Positions 57,424 through 64,000 of a DNA stretch of 64,000 bases are shown piece after piece. How positions within the stretch are numbered: the stretch's first letter is position 1; each line of letters starts with the position of its first letter. Below the pieces are notes generated by a model. It did not search any database, was not told the DNA's origin, and saw nothing but the letters and a program-made list of their open reading frames with translations. The stretch is from Spiroplasma phoeniceum. GTDB lineage: Bacteria > Bacillota_I > Bacilli_A > Mycoplasmatales > Mycoplasmataceae. Where the stretch lies: assembly GCA_026239495.1 (NCBI GenBank), contig CP110830.1:1674001-1738000 (forward strand), read 5' to 3'. The position numbers were made by a program, and so were the translations under genes.

Positions 57424-57485
57424 TGTGGAAAAGTTTTAAAAACTTAATAATTATAACTGTTTTATTTAAAAAAGATTGTGGATAA
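57424..57485. promoter_or_regulatory. DnaA boxes upstream of dnaB-dnaI
   Basis: TGTGGATAA at 57477-57485 is a perfect DnaA box (complement of TTATCCACA), and TGTGGAAAA at 57424-57432 is a near match. Both lie in the spacer before the primosome genes dnaB and dnaI, 150 and 92 bases from the start codon. Confidence 0.75.
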
Positions 57486-57576
57486 GTCAGCTAATAGCAT
57501 TATTTTAACAAATTATATTTACTTATTAATTGTTCATTGTAATATTATTAATGATTAAACAAAGAGGAAAGGGAAA

Positions 57577-58824
57577 ATGATGGAGAAAGAAAATACTTAT
57601 TTAATTAAACAAGAGTATCAATTGTCAGATGATGAACGCATGTTACTTTTATGTTTATATCGGCCAATTATTGGCTATAAAGCACATATGTTATATATTG
57701 CTTTAATAGCACAAGATTTTATCTTAGAATTAAATATTAAATATCATTTAGACAATCTTTTAACATTATTACAAATATCATATGATGAATTTTTAGTAGC
57801 AAAAAGTAAATTAGAAACAATTGGTTTATTAAAGATTTTAAAACGTGGAAAAGGAAAGCATTATATTTTAAAACCACAATTACCAATTTCCGCAATTGCT
57901 TTTTTTAAAAATCAAATTTTAAGAAATTATTTATTGAATATTGTAGGAGAAAAATCTTTTGCAATTATTAAAGCTAAATTTATTGTTAATCAGCAAGAAG
58001 GGAAACAGAAGCGTAATGATTTATCTGGTCAATTAAGTGATGAAACAATGACATTTGATTTTGTTTATATTGATAAATACTTAGCATCAAAAAATGCAAA
58101 TCATAAATTATATTTACCATATCGTGAAAAAATTATCCAGTTAGCAAATTATTACAATGTTTTAACAAATAATCTTGCTATTTTTATTTATAAAAGTATT
58201 GAGTTAACTGCCAAAGAACGAATTTTTAATTATGAAACATTTAAAAATTTACTATTTGATTTTCATCAAAAAAAAATATTAAAAAAACAACTTAACGGAG
58301 AACAATTAAATTTAATTGTTAATAATGAAAATGTTATTAAGCCAACTAACATGTTAGAAGCAAAAATTAATGAAATGGTTTCAATTGATCCAATTCAATA
58401 TTTAACTTTACTACGAGAAAATAAGAAGCCAACACCAATTGAAATTGAATTAATTTGCGATTTAATTATTAATTATTCATTAACACCAGGGGTAGTCAAT
58501 TGCTTAATTGAATATGTTTGATTTAAAAATGATCATAGAATTGAAAGAAAGTATTGTGAAAAAATTGCAAACACTTTTCATCAATTACAAATTAATACTG
58601 TTGATAAAGCGATGGAGCATTTACGCGCTGCTTATGCAAAAACACAAAAAAGTAAAGCTACAAAAGATGATATTAAATCAAAAAAATACCAATGGAAAGA
58701 AAAAATAGTTAAACATAATATGGCTGAATTAGAATATAATAAAATTTATGAACAAAAACGACAAGAACAAGTAATTAAAAAAGATGATATTACACAATTA
58801 TTAGATGATTTAAAAAAATTATAA
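57577..58824 (+). CDS. dnaB: Replication initiation/membrane attachment protein DnaB (B. subtilis type)
   Basis: 415 residues with one TGA-Trp. The N-terminal half (LSDDERMLLLCLYRPIIGYK) and C-terminal DnaB_2-like region (HLRAAYAKTQKSKATKDDIKS, KYQWKEKIVKHN) follow the DnaB/DnaD primosome family. It is not the replicative helicase. With DnaI it loads the helicase at the origin. The first two codons are ATG ATG; either may be used. Next gene dnaI starts 28 bases later. Two DnaA-box-like sites precede it. Confidence 0.85.
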
Positions 58825-58852
58825 TAGTAAAAATGAAAGAGAGATGGGGGCA

Positions 58853-59764
58853 ATGTCAAAATTAAATTTATTAAAACAACTTCAAAACAATGCAGAGTTA
58901 ATACTTAATTTACAAGAAATTGTGTTTGATATTAATAATTATCAACAGTTTGAGACACTCTTTCAAGAATATTTAAAAAATTATCATCAATGTGAAAACA
59001 CACCATCTTTATCTTTATGCCAACAATCCTTTAAAGGCTACAAATATTATATTAAAAAAGAAAATAATAATTTGTTTTTAACACGAGTTGAATGTAATCA
59101 TACAATAGCTATTAAAGAAAAAAATAAAGTTAAAAATAATTATCTTTATTATGACTTTAGTGATGAATTATTAAAACTACGATTAAATGATATTAAAAAA
59201 GATGAAAATTTTAATAATATGATGCATATTATTGGCGAAATGGTTAAATTTGTTAAAGGTCAACGAAAAAAAGGTTTATATATTTATGGCCAGCCAGGAG
59301 TTGGTAAAACTTATTTATTAATTCGCTTAGCCAATGTGTTAGCAAATAATAATGGTAAAGTTGCTTTTATTTCAGTAATTAATTTAATTAATAGAGTAAA
59401 GGAATCATTTAATCTTTTTAATAGCGAATTATCATTAGTAGAAATTTTATTAGGAGCTGATTTTTTATTTTTAGATGATATTGGCGGAGAAACGGTTTCT
59501 CCATGAGTTCGTGATGATTTATTATTTCGTATTGTAAATGACCGTATTAGTCGTCGATTGCCAACTTTTTTTTCATCAAATTTTACAACAACAGCTTTAA
59601 CAACTATTTACGCAAATGTTAAAACCGAAATTAATGATAAAGAAATTAATAAAGTAAAAGCATTAAGAATTGTTGATCGGATTCGGGGGTTAGCAACCGA
59701 ATTAGAGTTGTTGGGAAATAGCAGGAGAACTGATGAGGATTATGTGGAAAAGTTAACAGTCTAG
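58853..59764 (+). CDS. dnaI: Primosomal helicase loader DnaI
   Basis: 303 residues with one TGA-Trp. The N-terminal half is divergent and contains possible zinc ligands (CENTPSLSLCQQSFKGY, ECNHT). AAA+ domain with Walker A IYGQPGVGKTYLLIRLAN, Walker B DFLFLDDIGGETVSPW, sensor FFSSNFTTTAL and Arg-finger RIVDRIRGLA. Loads the replicative helicase. Start at 58853 (MSKLNLLKQL) chosen over an upstream ATG three codons earlier because of the closer GGGGGC. A terminator follows. Confidence 0.95.
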
Positions 59765-59840
59765 GAATGTTATCTGTTTGGGGCGCTTGCTACAAATAAT
59801 TTTAATTAAGATTGGAAGTAATTAACAATATAAATTTTTT

Positions 59841-59888
59841 AGTTAATAAAGTATCTATAAAGAAGGTACTATATTAACTTTTTAATTT
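59841..59888 (+). terminator. Probable terminator after dnaI
   Basis: AGTTAATA and AAGTA pair with GTACT and TATTAACT to make a long, slightly imperfect stem followed by TTTTTAATTTT. Lies 77 bases downstream of the dnaI stop. The rest of 59765-60068 is AT-rich without a supported gene. Confidence 0.65.
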
Positions 59889-60068
59889 TATGGAATTTTT
59901 TTGCTAATTTATTTTAAAATGGAAATAAATTTGATAAAACATTATTTTTATTGCATTTTTTTATTTTAAGTAATTATTATTCCATAAAAAGTTTTTATGA
60001 TTTCTATTTTAACTGTTTAATAGCGAGTAATATTAATAAATTACTAGAATAATTTGGAAGGATATGAT

Positions 60069-60957
60069 TTGAAAAAAATTTTAGGATTACTATAAACACT
60101 AATATTAAGAGGCACAAGTGCTATTAGTTGTCAAAAAAAACAAACTTTTTTGTTTGGTGCTTCAACTTCGGCCCAAGGATTAATGAATTCTGTTTTAAAA
60201 AAATTTAACAAAGAACATAATATAAGGGTTGCTTATAATAGTAGTAGCTCTAGCGGAGGTGAAACAGGAATTAAAAACAATACCTTAGTTTTTGGTTTTA
60301 CTTCATGAGCTTTAAAGACAGAATTTACAAAAGATCCATATGCTGGTTTAAAATTTGCTGTTGACGGTATTTTGTTAATTGCTAATTTACCATCAGATTG
60401 TCAAGAATCAAATTTAAATTTAGATTTGATTAGTAGTAAAGTTGACGTTTTAAAGTCAATTTATGAAGGGGAAACAAAAACTTGAGGTGATTTGTTAGAA
60501 TGTCAATCAACAAAAAAAAGCTACCCCCCATTAATCGTGAACAAAATTCAGGAACACGTGATGTTTTCCAAGAAAAATTACAAATTAAAGAATTTAATTC
60601 GGAATTACGAACAGCCAATAATACTGCAGCAGCAATTAAGGAGGTAAAGGATAATTCAGGGTCAATAGGATATGTTTCATATAGCGCTAAAAAATTAGTA
60701 GAGGAAAATAAGTTGAGTATTTTAAAATATAAAGGAAGTGTAGCATCGCCAACAACTTTACAAGAAAATTATGAATTAAAGCGTTATTTTGAATTAACAT
60801 TTCATTTAAAAGGCGATAATTTATCATTAGTTAAGAATTTTTTATTATTTTTAAAAAATAAAGCTAGGTGACAATCAATCATTCAAGCTGATGAATTAAT
60901 TCTAGTTTTAAAATGATATGGTACAAATCCCCCTTTTGATTTATCCACATTAGATTA
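60069..60957 (+). pseudogene. pstS: Phosphate-binding lipoprotein PstS, broken
   Basis: TTG start giving LKKILGLL, then an in-frame TAA inside the signal peptide; the lipobox reads LRGTSAISC. Then GASTSAQGLMNSVLKKFNKE, YNSSSSSGGETGIKN, FGFTSWALKTEF and EGETKTWGDLL, followed by a frameshift near 60500 and REQNSGTRDVF (phosphate-binding motif) and DNSGSIGYVSYSA. The C-terminus ends FDLSTLD. At least two lesions. Would capture phosphate for the Pst transporter. Normal neighbours pstC/A follow directly. Confidence 0.85.
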
Positions 60958-60961
60958 ATTT

Positions 60962-61534
60962 ATGAATCAAATTATTACAAATATTTTTAAACGCAAGCAA
61001 ATTACTGATCGTCTTGCAAAAGTAATGATTAGTTTATTTTCATTGCGCGCCATTATTACTGTATTTTTAATTATTTATTTCATTGTTATTAGTGCTACGC
61101 CTGCCTTACGTTATCAAGGATTTTGAAACTTTTTAACAGGGACGAAGTGAATTATTAATAATGAAACAGGAGAATACCAATTTGGCGCTTTAGCATTTAT
61201 TGTTGGTACTATTTTAGTTTTAAAATTAGCGATTATTATTGCTGCATCATTAGCAATTTTAACCGCTCTTTTTGTCACAGAATTTTTATCAAAACGAATA
61301 AGAAATATTATTATTTTTGTTATTGAATTATTAGCCGGAACTCCGCCATTTTTATTTGCGGTGTTTGTGCGAGAAACAATTATTATGTTATTTGTTCGGG
61401 CGGGAGCTAGCGGACCAACAAATTTATTAGGTTGCACGGGGAAAATTGGGGTATGAAATTATCCAAATAAATTGAATAAGAATAATAAACCATTTACTAA
61501 AATGGTTTATTATAAAACCATAATTATAGATTAA
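60962..61534 (+). pseudogene. Phosphate ABC transporter permease (PstC/PstA type), truncated
   Basis: 190 residues from ATG 60962 (MNQIITNIFKRKQITDRLAK), against about 300 or more for the family. Three to four membrane helices are visible; YQFGALAFIVGTILVLKLAI and FLSKRIRNIIIFVIELLAGT resemble PstC. The gene then runs through GPTNLLGCTGKIGVWNYPNK into a Lys/Asn-rich tail and stops, with no EAA loop to contact the ATPase. An AATAAACCAT/ATGGTTTATT hairpin lies in the tail. pstB and the second permease are missing. Confidence 0.7.
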
Positions 61535-62180
61535 TTTAATTGAAATAGAGAAAAGGAGACCCCTTATTAATTTTTATAATAAAAACTTATAGCAACTTTT
61601 TGATGTCCTATTTAAGTTGTTTAAACATTTATTAAATATCTTAGAAATCTTTACAAAGTGCACCTGTTTTTTTCTCCTAATTTAAGGTGTTATCTTTTCT
61701 CTGTTCCATTTATATTAATCTAATATTGGCACACTGATTAATTAAAATATGTTAATTTAATATTTTGTTTAATAACTAATTGTTCTTTGAAAACTTAATA
61801 GTATTTTTCGGTCTGCCATTTTTACTATTTTGCATATTTTCAATGTGCAAAAATTTATTTTTACTATATATTTAATATATTTATTTAAAAGAGATATAAA
61901 AAGACAGATAAAAAGAAAATATTAATATTTCTCTCACTCTCTCATAAATAATTAGTTAATAACAAAATTAATATATTTGTTAATAAATAAATTATATTAA
62001 AAGTAAGTAAAAAAATATTAATAATATATTTATTTCAATCTCTATCATAAACAAATAATATAAATATATTAAATTAAATATTTTTGATAAACATATCTTA
62101 AAATTATATATAAAAAATAATGCTAAAAAAAATATTTAATAATTTTATTTTAATAAAATACAAAAATAGGATGATAATTT
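61535..62180. other. AT-rich non-coding stretch with an rRNA-leader-like motif
   Basis: No supported gene in 646 bases. TTGTTCTTTGAAAACT at 61780-61796 is the motif typically found just upstream of 16S rRNA in Firmicutes and Mollicutes, but no rRNA follows. Poly-A/T with short repeats (ATTTAATATATT) dominates the rest; one CACTCTCTCATAA region is CT rich. Confidence 0.5.
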
Positions 62181-62181
62181 A

Positions 62182-62921
62182 ATGAAATAACTTAAGACTA
62201 ATTTAGGTAAATTAAAAAATACTGATGCTTTATCTTTTGTAAAAACATTAGAAAATAATAGCGTTGATTTAATATTAACTGACCCACCTTATTTATATGA
62301 TTTACAAAAAAGGAAAAAAGAACAAATAAATTCCAGTTAAATATCAAAAAATATAAATAAATATATTAACGCTATCTATGATAATAATTTAAATAATTCA
62401 TTTGATATAAATACTTATTTAGATGAATTTTATCGAATTTCAAAAAATAAATTTATGTTAATTTCAATGAATAGAAGACAAGTTAAATATTACTTAGATT
62501 GAGTTTATAAAAATAATATAAATTTTGATTTTTATTTTTGAGAAAAAACAAATCCAATGCAAATAATAATTTTATTTTTCAAGATAAAGAATATTGTATG
62601 ATTATTTATTCTAAAAAAGATCCAATGCCAAACTATATAAAAAAATATTAAAATAAAAAAACAATATTTAAAAACCCAATAGGCTCATCTTATAAAAAAA
62701 ATAGAACACCCAACAGAAAAACCATTAAATATATTTGGCGATTTGATTAAAAAAAATAGCAAATAAAATGAATTAATTTTAGATCCTTTTATGGGAAGTG
62801 GCACAACCGCACATTCTTATGAACAATTAAACCGAAAATGACTAGGTTGTGAAATAAATAATAATTACTTTATAATGATACAAAAACGATTAAATAAAAT
62901 ACAACTTAAATTAAATTTTTA
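62182..62921 (+). pseudogene. Phage-type N4/N6 DNA methyltransferase, broken
   Basis: ATG at 62182 followed by AAA TAA, then LKTNLGKLKNTDALSFVKTL, catalytic VDLILTDPPYLYDL (DPPY), MNRRQVKYYLDWVYKNN, EKTNPMQ, the target-recognition IEHPTEKPLNIFGDLI and SAM-binding ILDPFMGSGTTAHSY. The order DPPY before DPFMGSGTT is beta class. At least four stops or frameshifts. Phages use such enzymes to avoid restriction. No restriction enzyme adjacent. Confidence 0.85.
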
Positions 62922-62925
62922 AAAA

Positions 62926-63310
62926 ATGAATAACTTTCAATTAATTAAAAAAATAAATTATGTAGCAATTTTAATTACAATGATTGTTGTATTATCACAA
63001 GTAATGCGAATACAAATTATTCCAAGAACATCAATTCCGTTATTTTTAATCCCCATTTTTATAAGCGGATTTATTTTAAATTGATATTGGTATTTCTTAA
63101 TTGGACTTATGGGACGTTTTTTATCTGATTTAACATTATGAGGTTTTACTTTGGGATCATTATTCTGAAATATTGGCACAGGTTTTATTGGTAATTTTAA
63201 TTAAACTAATTAATTGAATAAAAACAAATCATATTATTAAAATTATTCTTATTTTATTATCAAACATAATTATTTATTTTCCGATTGATTTTATTATTTT
63301 TTGATTATAC
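62926..63310 (+). pseudogene. Truncated membrane protein (ECF S-component-like)
   Basis: 92 intact codons from ATG 62926 (MNNFQLIKKINYVAILITMI), with TGA-Trp, then a frameshift after GTGFIGNFN; the other frame continues VLIKLINWIKTNHIIKII and FPIDFIIFWLYC to the IS3 boundary at 63310. Hydrophobic helices with IPRTSIPLFLIPIFISGFIL recall S-components of ECF transporters. Broken and truncated at its 3' end by the IS. Confidence 0.6.
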
Positions 63311-64000
63311 TGCACTCTAAAAAGTAAGTAAAATTAAAAAAAGAACCTTACTAAACTTTTAGAGTAGGTTCATTTTTATATGGCAAAAAAAAGGACAAAA
63401 ATTTAAAACATATACTGCAGAATTTATAAAAAATCTAGTAAAACAAATTGAATAAACATCGCTTACTTATATTTCGAAAAATATAAAGTAAATATAAAAA
63501 CACTTAATTCATGACAAATAAATTTTAAAAAATGAATTTTAAATACACCAAAATGCCCAAAAGAACAATTTGGGAAAAAGATTTAAACTATTACAAAGTT
63601 AGGTGTGAATTATTAAAAAAGATCCATGACTTTTACAATTAAATAAACAAAAAATATTATCTTTTATAAAAGAAAATCGTGCTAAATATTCATTAAAATT
63701 TTTGATTGATATAACAGGTTTAAAGAGCAGTTATTGAGATAAATATAAAAATTATTTAAGTAATGGTAAGGATAACGAACCATTAAAGAATATTGTAAAA
63801 GTCTATGAAGAAAATTTAAAACAATTTGGATATCGTCGGATAACTAAATATTTAAAAGAAGATTATGGAATTATTTATAATGATAAAAAAGTATTACGAA
63901 TTATGAATGAAAATAATATTCAAGCTGAATATGTAAAACGGATGCGTAAAAAAATATTAATAAAAAAGGCCAAAAATAAAAATATAATTAAATATCCTGA
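63311..64000 (+). mobile_element. IS3-family element, second copy, 5' part to window edge
   Basis: Starts TGCACTCTAAAAAGTAAGTA; the leader and orfA match the copy at 32569 (same A8 frameshift in MAKK, then KFKTYTAEFIKNLVKQIE and stop codons). orfB is better preserved here: KYSLKFLIDITGLKSSYWDK, KDNEPLKNIVKVYEENLKQF, KEDYGIIYNDKKVLRIMNEN. It runs off the right edge. Defective at least in orfA. Confidence 0.8.

Noticed and set aside
61484-61511. Terminator after the pst permease
   Set aside because: The hairpin lies inside the open frame and is not followed by a T tract.

Overview
The window is Spiroplasma chromosome. TGA is read as tryptophan throughout: lysS, ftsH, dnaA, uvrB, pgk, secA, gyrA, folC and dnaI are full length only with genetic code 4. 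Base composition is extremely AT rich, and the replication, tRNA and glycolysis genes are of mollicute type. I cannot name the species. Abundant IS5-type and IS3-type elements, ssDNA-phage remnants and many decaying genes suggest an arthropod-associated spiroplasma with a recently expanded mobilome.

Layout. (1) 1-1385: remnant of an integrated SpV4-like microvirus: a broken major capsid gene, a probable intact scaffold-protein gene, a gene fragment and a small membrane protein. (2) 1433-5833: IS5-type elements nested inside one another, plus an IS3 remnant split by a further IS5 copy. (3) 5863-32251: a long leftward block running away from the origin. In transcription order from dnaA it holds dnaA, dnaN, gyrB, gyrA, serS, two parS palindromes, ffs, tadA, dnaX, recR (broken), tmk, holB, a TrmN6-type methyltransferase (broken), tilS, ftsH, hslO, an ABC ATPase, IS debris, dus (broken), lysS, a divergent asnA, ispD, rpsF, ssb and rpsR. 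(4) 32252-32568: the likely oriC, with DnaA-box-like sites. (5) 32569-34012: an IS3 element containing three IS5 scraps. (6) 34104-44014: rightward uvrB, hprK, lgt, trxB, pgk, secA, whiA. (7) 44076-48403: a small membrane-protein gene split by about 4.1 kb of mobile DNA: an IS3 fragment, an IS5 copy, a phage module with a RuvC-like resolvase, a GC-enriched structured stretch and an IS5-derived perfect palindrome. (8) 48393-59764: a rhodanese-like gene (leftward), tpiA, a broken ABC-F gene, a GIY-YIG protein, an unknown gene, uvrA, folC, an ECF S-component, dnaB and dnaI. (9) 60069-64000: broken phosphate-uptake genes, an AT-rich spacer with an rRNA-leader-like motif, a broken adenine/cytosine methyltransferase, a truncated membrane protein and the start of a second IS3 copy.

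Genes left of about 32.25 kb nearly all point left and those to the right nearly all point right, so host genes run with the replication fork from oriC. The core genes form a replication, segregation and translation cluster. Accessory functions (RecR, Dus, TrmN6, ABC-F, phosphate uptake) are being lost. Many lesions are one-base changes in homopolymers, so genuine decay and sequencing error cannot be fully separated from this sequence alone.
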